Source: CAYVUV01 sp964455095
GTDB lineage: Bacteria > Desulfobacterota > Binatia > HRBIN30 > CADEER01
NCBI GenBank assembly: GCA_964455095.1
Contig: CAYVUV010000408.1
Coordinates: 1-7,763, forward strand
Direction of reading: 5' to 3'
Length of the DNA stretch: 7,763 nt
The notes under the pieces are model-generated. The model was not told the DNA's origin and made no database searches. It was given only the letters and a program-made list of their open reading frames with translations. Shown here one piece after another: positions 1 through 6,389 of this stretch. Each line of letters starts with the position of its first letter. Within the stretch, counting starts at the first letter, position 1. The translations under genes and the position numbers were made by a program.

Positions 1-87
1 ACGGGAATCGATTCCGATCCCGATAGCGATTCCGACCCCGCCGGGAGAGGCACGCTCGGTGACGAATTGGGGTTTCTGTGCAAAGCC
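1..87. repeat. Dispersed repeat, copy A (inverted relative to copy B at 5197-5282)
   Basis: The reverse complement of 5224-5282 matches 1-59 at 57 of 59 positions. Similarity continues with small differences to about 87/5197, both copies ending in the same run CTGTGCAAAGCC. The copy may begin before the window. It is rich in GATTCCGA-like units. It is non-coding and lies downstream of the TPR gene. Confidence 0.85.
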
Positions 88-186
88 CCCTCCGGGAGAG
101 GTAAGGTGAGGGGATGAAATGATGGCTTCGACCACTGATTCGTTGAAGAGTTTGTTCGATCCCCTCACCTAGCCTCTCCCGGAGGG
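88..186. repeat. MITE-like hairpin repeat (26-bp arms, 47-bp loop)
   Basis: Arm 88-113 and arm 161-186 are inverted copies matching at 24 of 26 positions, around a 47-bp spacer (114-160). The arms carry CTCCGGGAGAGG and GGTGAGGGG blocks, a style common among short palindromic dispersed repeats of large high-GC genomes. The hairpin directly abuts repeat copy A and lies 38 bp past the stop codon of the TPR gene, so its RNA could fold at the 3' end of that transcript. No U-tract follows either arm, so a classical intrinsic terminator is not supported. No gene is seen in 1-223. Confidence 0.8.
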
Positions 187-223
187 AGAGGAACCAGAAG
201 GAAAACAAAGCCGCCGGCCGCCT

Positions 224-2491
224 TCACTCCGCCCGATACGGCTGCCCCGTCTCGTACAGCGCGATCTGCGCGCGCACTTCGTTGGCGAATTCGAGATGAT
301 CCTGGGCCAGTTGGAGGGCGCGCTGCGCGGTGGCGATCGCGTCGGCAAAGCGACCGGCTTCGGCATACGCGGCCGCCAGCGTCGCCTTGAAGACCGGATT
401 GGCGCCGCCCGAAAGGCGGTCCGCTTCCAAGGCCAGCGCGATCGCCCGGGCGCCGCTGCGGGCCGAGGCGTCTCGCGAGGTCGCCAGGGTCCAGGCCACC
501 GAGCGCAGGTTGTTCTGCGCCTCGGCGAAGTCGGGGTGAGCCTTCAGGGTCGTCAGATACTGGGCGGCCGCCTCGTCAAGGCGCCCGCTGCGAACGAGCG
601 CCGAGCCCAGATTGTTGGACGCCTCGGCGAGGTCGGGGCTGCTCTGCAGCGCGGCGCGGTAGTGCGCGATCGCCTCGTCCATCTCGCCCTTGGTGAAGTA
701 GGCGTTGCCGAGGTTGTTGTGGGCCAGTGGGTTGACGGGCTGGATCTCGACGGCCCGCTGAAGCCGAGCGATCGCTTCGTCCACCCGACCCTTGCGGAGG
801 AAAGCGGTGCCGAGATTGTAGTGCGTCCGGGCATGATGGGGGGCCAGTTCCAGCGCTTTCTGGAAATGAACCATCGCCTCGTCGACCTGCCCGCGCTCGA
901 GGAGGGCGGTGCCGAGGCTGTCGCGGGCCTCGGCGTTGTCTGGCTCGAGCTGCACGGCACTCTGGAAGCGCATGGCCGCCTCCTCGCTCTGCCCGCGGGC
1001 GAGCAGCAGGTTGCCGAGGTTGTTGTGGGCGATGGAGGCCTGCGGATTCCTCGCAATCGTCGTGCGCCACAGGGTTTCGAGATCGGTGTACATCGCGGTC
1101 TGGCGCCAGGTCAGCAGCGCGAGGATGGACAGCAGGACTGTACACACGACCCCTTCCAGGAGCGGTTGCCGCGGCTTGCGCGACGCGAACCAGGTGGCGA
1201 GACCGGCCGCGGCGAGCGCGATCAGGCCGATGCTGGCCAGATACTGAAAGTGGTCGGCCACGAACGAGTAGCGCATTGGATAGACGTTGATGAATCCGAG
1301 CGCCGGTCCGAGCGTGCCGATGAAGAACAGCACCGCCACCAGCGGCCCGCGGCCGATGCGCTGCCGAGTCAGCCACAAAGCGACCAGCAGTCCGACCGTC
1401 GCGGCCGGGAACAGCCATTGCCACCACACCGCCGTACTGATGCTCCAGCGCGGATAGATGAAGGTCAGGTTGATCGGCCACAGCAGCTTGCCGGCGTAGA
1501 ACCACACGGCTCTGGCGGCGATCAGGCAGCGTTCGGCGAAGCTCAGGGACCACTTCGCTCCCAGTGCACCGACCGAGTGCTTCTCGATCGCCGCGGTCTG
1601 CAGGCCCAATCCAGCCCCGAGGGCGAAGAAGGGAAGTAGTGGCCAGACGTCGGCGGCGCGCAGCCGGCCCGTTTGCCACCAGCGGATCAGCAGCAAGGCG
1701 GCCGGCAGCGTGCAGGTGACCGTCTTGCTGAAGAGCGCCGCCACATACAAAACCAGCGCGGCGGCATACCAACCCCACTCGCGGGGACCGTCGATGTTTT
1801 CCGGAGTCCGAGTTCCCCCCTTTGGCAAAGGGGGGTCAGGGGGGATTTTTGAAATCGGATCCTGCGGAAAATCCCCCTCACTCCCCCTTTGCCAAAGGGG
1901 GAAGCCAGAGTCGGGAGGTCCGGCAAACCGGCAGTACGCCAGCGCCGCGGCGAGATAGAAGACGGCAGAGAGCACGTTCTTCAGCTCCGTCACCCAGGCC
2001 GCGGACTCCACGCCAACCGGATGTAGCGCGAAGAGGAACGCCGCCAGCCAGGCGCCGGGGATGCGCAGCCGCAGCAGCAGGCGGGCGAGCAGAATCGCCG
2101 CCAGCGCGTGCAGCAGGACGTTGACGAGGTGATACCCGAGCGGGTGCAAGCCCCACAGGTGATACTCGACCCAGAACACGGTGTGGACGAGCGGGTAGTA
2201 CTGCGGCACGGCGCCGACCTCGAACCAGATACGCCGCAGTCCGTCGAGATCGCGCAGGGTCTGATTCTGGGTGACGTAGTCATCGTCGTCCCAGATGAAG
2301 CCGGCGTTCCACACCGGTTGGTAGGCGAGCAGGGTGGCGGCGATCAGCAGCGCCGGCAGCAGCGGCGCGATCGCTCCCCACGCCTGCGGTGACGGCCGCG
2401 TGCGCGCCAGCGCGGAATCGCCTGGGCGCGGTGCCGCGGTGCTCGGTCGCGCGGCGCGGTTGCTCGATGGGCGACGGCTCGGCCGCTTCAC
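224..2491 (-). CDS. Multi-pass membrane TPR protein with TMTC-like GT-C N-terminus
   Basis: A 755-residue protein. A short basic N-terminus precedes a first membrane helix at about 41-58. A loop with WDDDDY (67-72) follows, the acidic first-loop motif expected of GT-C glycosyltransferases. Further family-like signals are the HPVGVES stretch (157-163) and the YPMRYSFVADHFQYL stretch (404-418), resembling TMTC and related bacterial proteins. Many hydrophobic helices run to about 460. At least five TPR units follow from about 485 to 655, with another helical repeat at about 700-730. The likely role is a membrane glycosyltransferase using a lipid-linked sugar, with TPRs binding the acceptor; this is inferred and no substrate is known. 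The start is GTG: an in-frame TAG lies four codons upstream and no ATG occurs early, but no good ribosome site is seen. Residues about 197-227 come from an inserted palindromic repeat. Confidence 0.85.
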   Translation of the reverse strand: MKRPSRRPSSNRAARPSTAAPRPGDSALARTRPSPQAWGAIAPLLPALLIAATLLAYQPVWNAGFIWDDDDYVTQNQTLRDLDGLRRIWFEVGAVPQYYPLVHTVFWVEYHLWGLHPLGYHLVNVLLHALAAILLARLLLRLRIPGAWLAAFLFALHPVGVESAAWVTELKNVLSAVFYLAAALAYCRFAGPPDSGFPLWQRGSEGDFPQDPISKIPPDPPLPKGGTRTPENIDGPREWGWYAAALVLYVAALFSKTVTCTLPAALLLIRWWQTGRLRAADVWPLLPFFALGAGLGLQTAAIEKHSVGALGAKWSLSFAERCLIAARAVWFYAGKLLWPINLTFIYPRWSISTAVWWQWLFPAATVGLLVALWLTRQRIGRGPLVAVLFFIGTLGPALGFINVYPMRYSFVADHFQYLASIGLIALAAAGLATWFASRKPRQPLLEGVVCTVLLSILALLTWRQTAMYTDLETLWRTTIARNPQASIAHNNLGNLLLARGQSEEAAMRFQSAVQLEPDNAEARDSLGTALLERGQVDEAMVHFQKALELAPHHARTHYNLGTAFLRKGRVDEAIARLQRAVEIQPVNPLAHNNLGNAYFTKGEMDEAIAHYRAALQSSPDLAEASNNLGSALVRSGRLDEAAAQYLTTLKAHPDFAEAQNNLRSVAWTLATSRDASARSGARAIALALEADRLSGGANPVFKATLAAAYAEAGRFADAIATAQRALQLAQDHLEFANEVRAQIALYETGQPYRAE
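1812..1903. repeat. Palindromic repeat inserted in frame in the TPR gene
   Basis: Arms at about 1812-1850 and 1868-1903 are near-perfect inverted copies separated by about 17 bp. Each arm contains its own palindrome, CCCCCTTTGGCAAAGGGGG or a close variant. On the minus strand the repeat reads through without a stop and encodes about 31 residues, including FPLWQRGSEGDF and KIPPDPPLPKGG. It falls in a hydrophilic loop between two predicted membrane helices of the host protein (about 171-188 and 241-254), where an insertion could be tolerated. No clear target duplication is seen. Confidence 0.85.
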
Positions 2492-2544
2492 GGGGGTCGA
2501 ACGCTAGTGGGGGCGCACGGCCGAGTCAAATCGTTTGCGGGTCG

Positions 2545-4260
2545 TCAGCGCCGCGCGCCGCGACTGGCGCGCGGCCCTTCCTCGACGTAGCGACGCACGG
2601 TCGCCTTGCGGCCCTTGAAAGTCGTGCGCTGCATCGCCGCCACCACGCCGTCGACGGCGCCGAGCGGCACGCCGACGATGGAGAAGCGCTCGGTGATCGT
2701 GATCGGCCCGATGTCGCGGCCGCTCAGTTCCGTCTCGTTGGCGATCGCCCCGACCAGGTCGGCCGGTCGGATACCGGCGCTGTGGCCGACGCCGATGAAG
2801 AGGCTGGCCTTGCCGCCGCCCGATTCGCGCCGCGCGCCTGCCGTCCACGGCGCTGCGCTAGCGGGCGCCTTAGACGGCCGCGGTGTGCGCGGGCGCTCCG
2901 GCCGCACGCTGGCGTCGGGGATTTCCTGATCGTCCTTCGCCAACCCGCTCGCCTCGTGCGCCAGCTGGACGGCGGCGAGGGCGACATCGCGCATCTCGGT
3001 GTCCTCGGCCAGGGCATCGACCACCACCGCGAAGCGCTCGAGATCACCGCCCTCCAGCGCCTCGCGCAGCCGGCCGAGCGTCTGCTGCATCTGCCGCGCG
3101 CGCAGGTCGGCGACGGTCGGCACCTTCGCCACGGCGATCGGCTGCGTGGTCAGGCGTTCGATGTTGGCCAGCAGGCGCTGCTCGCGCGGCTCGGCCAGCG
3201 TGATGGCCACGCCGGTGCGGCCGGCGCGACCGACGCGGCCGACGCGGTGCACGTAGGACTCTGGCGCCGCCGGCACGTCGTAGTTGAACACGTGGCTGAG
3301 TTGATCGAGGTCGAGCCCGCGCGCGGCGACGTCGGTGGCCACCAGCAGCTCGGCGCTGCCGGCGCGCATGCGGCCCATGACGCGGTCGCGCTGCTCCTGG
3401 CTCATGCCGCCGTGCAGCGACTCGGCCCGGTAGCCGCGGCCGTTGAGCGTCTCGGTGAGCTGCTCGACCTCGGTACGGGTGCGACAGAAGACGATGCAGG
3501 CAGCCGGCGCCTCGACGTCGAGGATGCGGCCCAGCGCCGCCGCCTTGTGAGAGCGGGCGACGACATAGGCGGTGTGGCGCACCAGCGGCCGCTTGCCGCG
3601 GTCGGCGGCCTCGATGCCGATCTTGACCCGCTCCGGCTCGCGCAGGTGGCGCCGGGCCATGCCGTTGATGCGCGGCGGCATGGTGGCCGAGAACAGCACC
3701 GTCTGCCGCGTGCTCGGCGTCGCCTTGAGGATGGCTTCGATGTCCTCGGCGAAGCCCATGTCGAGCATCTCGTCGGCCTCGTCGAGCACCACCACCTCGA
3801 CGCCGTCCAGCGGCAGCGTGCCGCGCGCGATGTGGTCGAGCGCCCGACCGGGCGTGGCGACGATGACGTGCACACCGCGCGCCAGCGCCGCGAGCTGCCG
3901 GCCGATCGGCTGCCCGCCGTAGATCGGCACCACCCGCGCGCCGAGATCGCGGCCGTACTTGTAGATCGCCTCGGAGACCTGCACCGCCAGCTCGCGCGTC
4001 GGCACCAGCACGAGCGCCATCGGCACCACCCGTCCGCCGCGCTGGATGCGCTGCAGGATCGGCAGCGCGAAGGCCGCCGTCTTGCCGGTGCCGGTGGCGG
4101 CCTGGCCGAGCAGGTCCTTGCCCTGCAACAGCAGCGGCACCGTCTCGCGCTGGATGGGCGTCGGCTCCTCGTAGCCGAGGGCGGCGAGCGCCCCCAACAA
4201 CTCGGGCCGCAGCCCGAGGGCGGCGAAGCCGTTGGTTGGATCGATGGCGGGTTTCTTCAT
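2545..4260 (-). CDS. deaD: DEAD-box ATP-dependent RNA helicase, DeaD/CsdA-like
   Basis: A 571-residue helicase with the full motif set: Q motif EEPTPIQ (31-37), Walker A AATGTGKT (54-61), PTREL (87-91), TPGR (136-139), DEAD (160-163), SAT (191-193), VFCRTRTE (257-264), ATDVAARGLD (308-317) and HRVGRVGR (338-345). A charged, proline-rich linker (about 440-483) leads to a DbpA-type RNA-binding domain (about 485-560, KASLFIGVG to KATVRRYVE). Proteins of this build unwind short RNA duplexes with ATP in ribosome assembly, mRNA turnover and cold adaptation. The C-terminal domain supports DeaD/CsdA or DbpA over RhlE or SrmB; the exact name is inferred. The ATG is followed by a normal family N-terminus; no strong Shine-Dalgarno is seen. 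The GT-C/TPR gene begins 53 bp downstream on the same strand with no visible terminator between, so co-transcription is possible, although no functional link is known. Confidence 0.95.
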   Translation of the reverse strand: MKKPAIDPTNGFAALGLRPELLGALAALGYEEPTPIQRETVPLLLQGKDLLGQAATGTGKTAAFALPILQRIQRGGRVVPMALVLVPTRELAVQVSEAIYKYGRDLGARVVPIYGGQPIGRQLAALARGVHVIVATPGRALDHIARGTLPLDGVEVVVLDEADEMLDMGFAEDIEAILKATPSTRQTVLFSATMPPRINGMARRHLREPERVKIGIEAADRGKRPLVRHTAYVVARSHKAAALGRILDVEAPAACIVFCRTRTEVEQLTETLNGRGYRAESLHGGMSQEQRDRVMGRMRAGSAELLVATDVAARGLDLDQLSHVFNYDVPAAPESYVHRVGRVGRAGRTGVAITLAEPREQRLLANIERLTTQPIAVAKVPTVADLRARQMQQTLGRLREALEGGDLERFAVVVDALAEDTEMRDVALAAVQLAHEASGLAKDDQEIPDASVRPERPRTPRPSKAPASAAPWTAGARRESGGGKASLFIGVGHSAGIRPADLVGAIANETELSGRDIGPITITERFSIVGVPLGAVDGVVAAMQRTTFKGRKATVRRYVEEGPRASRGARR

Positions 4261-4292
4261 GGCAAGGCAGGCGCTGGGAGGAAAAAGACGGC

Positions 4293-4305
4293 GAAGACTG
4301 TCTTC
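4293..4305. repeat. 13-bp palindrome upstream of the helicase gene
   Basis: GAAGACTGTCTTC is a perfect inverted repeat around a central T, lying 33 bp upstream of the helicase ATG. It could be an operator or a short leader structure of the helicase mRNA, but nothing else supports either. The rest of 4261-4510 shows no gene; it holds only this site and one copy of the 28-bp direct repeat. Confidence 0.3.
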
Positions 4306-4329
4306 TACCTACCCTGTTCCACCCGCGCT

Positions 4330-4357
4330 GCAAAGATGCCCTGCCGGAACCGATGGC
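4330..4357 (+). repeat. 28-bp direct repeat, left copy
   Basis: Identical at 27 of 28 positions, and in the same orientation, to 5402-5429; the shared core includes TGCCCTGCCGGAACCGATGG. The two copies bracket the toxin-antitoxin operon, about 1.07 kb apart. Confidence 0.85.
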
Positions 4358-4510
4358 CTGGGAAGACTCACCTGTGTGTGCCAGCTCAACGCGGCTTCCC
4401 GGTCAGGCTTCAATGGGACCGCCGCCGATCGGACCGCGGAAGCGATCCTCACCAGTTGAACTGCTCAGACCATAGGGAGCGGAATCCCAAGCTCAGACAA
4501 ACACCAGCGA

Positions 4511-4540
4511 TTGTCGCAGACTGGTATTACCGGTTATACT
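4511..4540 (+). promoter_or_regulatory. Putative sigma70 promoter of mazEF
   Basis: TTGTCG (4511-4516) as -35 and TATACT (4535-4540) as -10 are separated by 18 bp. They match 4 of 6 and 5 of 6 consensus bases. Transcription would start around 4546-4548, at or next to the antitoxin ATG at 4547, so the mRNA would have essentially no leader. Confidence 0.6.
4524..4539. promoter_or_regulatory. Palindromic operator overlapping the mazEF -10 box
   Basis: GTATTACCGGTTATAC is a 16-bp palindrome with one mismatched pair, centred on ACCGGT. It covers the spacer and most of the -10 hexamer. Ribbon-helix-helix antitoxins typically bind such sites as dimers and repress their own operon, which is the likely use here. 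Confidence 0.6.
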
Positions 4541-4546
4541 CAGACC

Positions 4547-4807
4547 ATGAAAACCGCGATTTCCCTCCCCAACGAGCTGTTCGAAGCGATAGATGCCTGC
4601 GCCCGGGACCTCGAAATGACGCGCAGCGGCCTTCTGGCGCGAGCTGCGCGCGAGTTCGTAGCGCGGCACCAACGCGGCCCGGATGCAACCGAGGCATGGA
4701 ACCGGGCGATCGAGAAGGCTGGGCAGCCCGGTGAGGATCCCGCCGCGAAAGCGTTTCGGCGCCGCACGAAAGCGATCGTACGGGCATCGGGTCGGAGCCC
4801 GCGGTGA
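4547..4807 (+). CDS. mazE: Ribbon-helix-helix antitoxin, MazE-like
   Basis: An 86-residue protein. The N-terminus MKTAISLPNELFEAID gives the DNA-contacting strand (about 2-8) and first helix, and residues about 24-41 (TRSGLLARAAREFVARH) the second helix of a ribbon-helix-helix fold. The charged C-terminal half (about 42-86) would be the flexible toxin-binding part. It should neutralise the MazF-like toxin and repress the operon through the palindrome over the promoter. The ATG at 4547 is chosen because the fold begins there: an earlier in-frame TTG at 4511 is the -35 element itself and would add 12 unrelated residues. No Shine-Dalgarno precedes it, and the -10 box ends 6 bp before the ATG, suggesting a leaderless message. 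The fold is CopG/MetJ-like rather than the AbrB-like fold of classical E. coli MazE, so the symbol reflects partner and position. Confidence 0.85.
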   Translation: MKTAISLPNELFEAIDACARDLEMTRSGLLARAAREFVARHQRGPDATEAWNRAIEKAGQPGEDPAAKAFRRRTKAIVRASGRSPR

Positions 4808-5151
4808 TCCATCGCGGACAGGTTTGGTGGGTCGATTTCGGCGAACCCAAAGGGTCGAAGCCCGGCTACCGGCACCCAGCACTCGTGCTGCAGCGCGACG
4901 ATGTCAACGCCAGTCGAATCAATACGGTCGTCGTCTGTGTGCTGACCAGCAACCGAGCGCTCGCGAATGCTCCCGGCAACACCCTCTTGACCAAGAAGGC
5001 AACCGGCCTTCCGCGTGACTCGGTAGCCAATGCCTCTCAAATCGCGACCGTAAACAAGGACGATCTCGACACCCTGGCGGGCACCATCCCCCCGCCCCTG
5101 CTGGACAAGGTGAACGAGGGCCTGCGCTGGTTCCTCGGACTCGACGCGTGA
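4804..5151 (+). CDS. mazF: MazF/PemK-family endoribonuclease toxin
   Basis: A 115-residue protein, normal length for MazF. The N-terminal RGQVWWVDFGEPKGSKPGYR (residues 4-23), HPALVLQRDDVNASRINTVV (24-43), the TSN triplet (48-50) and GLPRDSVANASQIATVNK (68-85) are the characteristic blocks of the family. MazF toxins cut single-stranded mRNA at short sequence motifs and stop growth when the antitoxin is lost; the conserved early Arg and the Thr-Ser pair are the expected active-site region. Its GTG start overlaps the antitoxin stop by 4 bp (GTGA), indicating translational coupling, and GGAG (4794-4797) lies six bases upstream. The pair is the only cluster on the plus strand here, facing away from the helicase and towards the convergent glycosyltransferase gene. 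The gene appears intact; cleavage specificity cannot be read from sequence. Confidence 0.95.
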   Translation: MIHRGQVWWVDFGEPKGSKPGYRHPALVLQRDDVNASRINTVVVCVLTSNRALANAPGNTLLTKKATGLPRDSVANASQIATVNKDDLDTLAGTIPPPLLDKVNEGLRWFLGLDA

Positions 5152-5153
5152 GA

Positions 5154-5167
5154 CGTGGCGCGCCACG
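5154..5167. repeat. 14-bp perfect palindrome after mazF
   Basis: CGTGGCGCGCCACG is self-complementary and begins two bases after the mazF stop codon. As RNA it could form a small stem, but there is no loop room at the centre and no U-tract, so a terminator is doubtful. A protein-binding site is equally possible. Confidence 0.35.
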
Positions 5168-5196
5168 GGGAGTGTACGCGTGAGGCTGGCAGCAAC

Positions 5197-5282
5197 GGCT
5201 TTGCACAGACACCCCTTCCATCGCCGAGCGTGCCTCTCCCGGCGGGGTCGGAATCGCTATCGGCATCGGAATCGATTCCTGT
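5197..5282. repeat. Dispersed repeat, copy B (inverted relative to copy A at 1-87)
   Basis: Inverted copy of the window's first 87 bases (57 of 59 identical over 5224-5282 against 1-59). Together the copies bracket about 5.1 kb holding the TPR, helicase and toxin-antitoxin genes. Confidence 0.85.
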
Positions 5283-5371
5283 CCCAGAATTGCGCGGTTC
5301 CCGGCGTCGACACAGGCCGCAATTCGTTTCGTTGCCCTCGATCCCGATACCGATTCCGACCCCGACTCCGA
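5241..5371. repeat. Nested palindromic element between mazF and the GT2 gene
   Basis: An outer inverted repeat pairs about 5241-5275 with about 5339-5366 (both built of CGATTCCGACCCC-like units, with a few mismatches). An inner perfect pair is GAATTGCG (5287-5294) and CGCAATTC (5318-5325). The left outer arm is part of repeat copy B. The whole 130 bp could fold into one long interrupted hairpin. No protein-coding gene is seen in 5152-5429. Confidence 0.6.
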
Positions 5372-5377
5372 CCAGAG

Positions 5378-5392
5378 CACCGTTCAACGGTG
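5378..5392. repeat. 15-bp inverted repeat near the convergent gene ends
   Basis: CACCGTT and AACGGTG flank a single C. It lies between the convergent mazF and GT2 genes, where a terminator would be expected, but neither strand has a following U-tract and the loop is too small. It may act with neighbouring palindromes. Confidence 0.35.
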
Positions 5393-5401
5393 ACTTTGTG
5401 C

Positions 5402-5429
5402 GCAAAGGTGCCCTGCCGGAACCGATGGC
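5402..5429 (+). repeat. 28-bp direct repeat, right copy
   Basis: Matches 4330-4357 at 27 of 28 positions in the same orientation. It ends exactly at the base before the stop codon of the GT2 gene (5430-5432), so the repeat abuts that gene's 3' end. Confidence 0.85.
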
Positions 5430-6371
5430 TCAACGGAAGCGGGTCTCGGGTGGTGGATCGTGTCGCACGGCGCGAACCATGCCTGGAACTTCCATCGCAC
5501 ACCCCACCACACCCAGGGCGAAGACGGCCGGTAGCTCGAACCAGCGGATTCCGTAGGTCGACCAATAGCGGGCCGCATTGAACCAGGCTTTGACCACGCG
5601 TCCGAAGAAAAACACCGCCACCGAAAGCATCCCCAGACGTGCCAGCGGTGCATAAGGGGAGCGAGAGTCTTCGATACGGACATGTAGTACCCCGTAACCG
5701 CTCCCCTTGCGCTGATCGCAGTCAAACGCCGGATAGAAAGCATGCGTCACGCGCATGCGCGGTTCGAACAGGAGCTCGTAGCCGGCGCGGAGCATGTCCT
5801 CGCTCTGCACCTGCGCTGCGAACACGCCCAGGTGAGTCGGCAGCGGGTACTTCAGATAGACGGAGCGGCGATAGCCGGCGCCGTTGTTGGCGATGTGCCG
5901 CGCCGCGGCGCCAGGTCTCACTTCGATGTACGAGCGTTCCAGCAGAGCGGCCGCGCGGCTGTAGAGGCCGTTGCCGGCGTAGACCGTGCGACCGCTGACG
6001 GCAGCCGCCTGCGGATGCTGTCGCATGGCCGCGATCATCAATCGGACCCAGTCCGACTCCGGCGTGCAGTCGCCATCGAGCGTCCCGACGATCTCCGTGC
6101 GCGCCGCCCGCACCCCCTCGTTGCGCAACGCGTAGGAGTTGGTCGCGGGCGAGAAGACCACCCGCAGTCCGGGCAGGATGTGGTGCAAATCGGGTGGGAA
6201 CGAATCGCGCAGGGTCTCGGACTCGATGAGAATATACTCGACCGCCTCGGTGACGTCCTGCCGCGCCAGACCGGCAAGGACCGATCGCAGGTCGCCCCAA
6301 CCCTGTTCCGTCCCGCTGGCGAAATCGGACAGAACCACGACGCTCGCGACGGCTGTCGCCGCTTCCATCAT
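5430..6371 (-). CDS. Family 2 (GT-A) glycosyltransferase with C-terminal membrane segments
   Basis: A 313-residue protein. An N-terminal strand (VASVVVLSDF, 8-17) opens a GT-A fold. SYALRNEGVRAARTEIV (79-95) and LDGDCTP (98-104) are the classical GT2 blocks, with D99 and D101 as the metal and nucleotide-sugar binding DxD. E191-D192 in QSEDML is the likely ED acceptor/catalytic-base motif, followed by QRKGSGYG (220-227). Hydrophobic stretches at about 245-258 and 280-297 suggest membrane attachment. Such enzymes transfer a sugar from an activated nucleotide donor in surface polysaccharide or glycolipid synthesis; substrate unknown. Two adjacent ATGs open the frame (6369-6371 and 6366-6368) with no Shine-Dalgarno before them. 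A stop codon of a short upstream frame lies 18 bp before the ATG, so translation may once have been coupled to an upstream gene now displaced by the insertion element. Confidence 0.88.
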   Translation of the reverse strand: MMEAATAVASVVVLSDFASGTEQGWGDLRSVLAGLARQDVTEAVEYILIESETLRDSFPPDLHHILPGLRVVFSPATNSYALRNEGVRAARTEIVGTLDGDCTPESDWVRLMIAAMRQHPQAAAVSGRTVYAGNGLYSRAAALLERSYIEVRPGAAARHIANNGAGYRRSVYLKYPLPTHLGVFAAQVQSEDMLRAGYELLFEPRMRVTHAFYPAFDCDQRKGSGYGVLHVRIEDSRSPYAPLARLGMLSVAVFFFGRVVKAWFNAARYWSTYGIRWFELPAVFALGVVGCAMEVPGMVRAVRHDPPPETRFR

Positions 6372-6389
6372 CAGCAGAGAGATAGGTGC

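Noticed and set aside
1..60. Possible CRISPR or tandem array from GATTCCGA-like units, also at 5241-5371
   Set aside because: Units are irregular and not separated by uniform spacers; the structure is inverted repeats, not direct repeats with spacers.
296..1639. Long plus-strand open frame opposite the TPR gene
   Set aside because: Its repeated patterns mirror the TPR units on the minus strand; no independent domain or ribosome site.
2492..2544. GC-rich inverted bases near the helicase stop as a terminator
   Set aside because: The self-complementary stretch is inside the coding end and has no U-tract; separation of the helicase and TPR transcripts is not supported.
4461..4548. CTCAGACCAT at 4464-4473 and again at 4539-4548 as an iterated operator
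   Set aside because: Only two full copies plus one partial (CTCAGAC at 4492), with uneven spacing; the palindrome at 4524-4539 is a better operator candidate.
2389..4734. Long open frame on the plus strand opposite the helicase gene (781 codons)
   Set aside because: High-GC antisense shadow: His/Arg/Ala/Gly-rich with no recognisable domain, while the minus strand carries every DEAD-box motif.
1..5282. Composite transposon bounded by the inverted repeats
   Set aside because: The repeats encode no transposase and are short; no target duplication can be seen. Only a possible inversion is worth raising.
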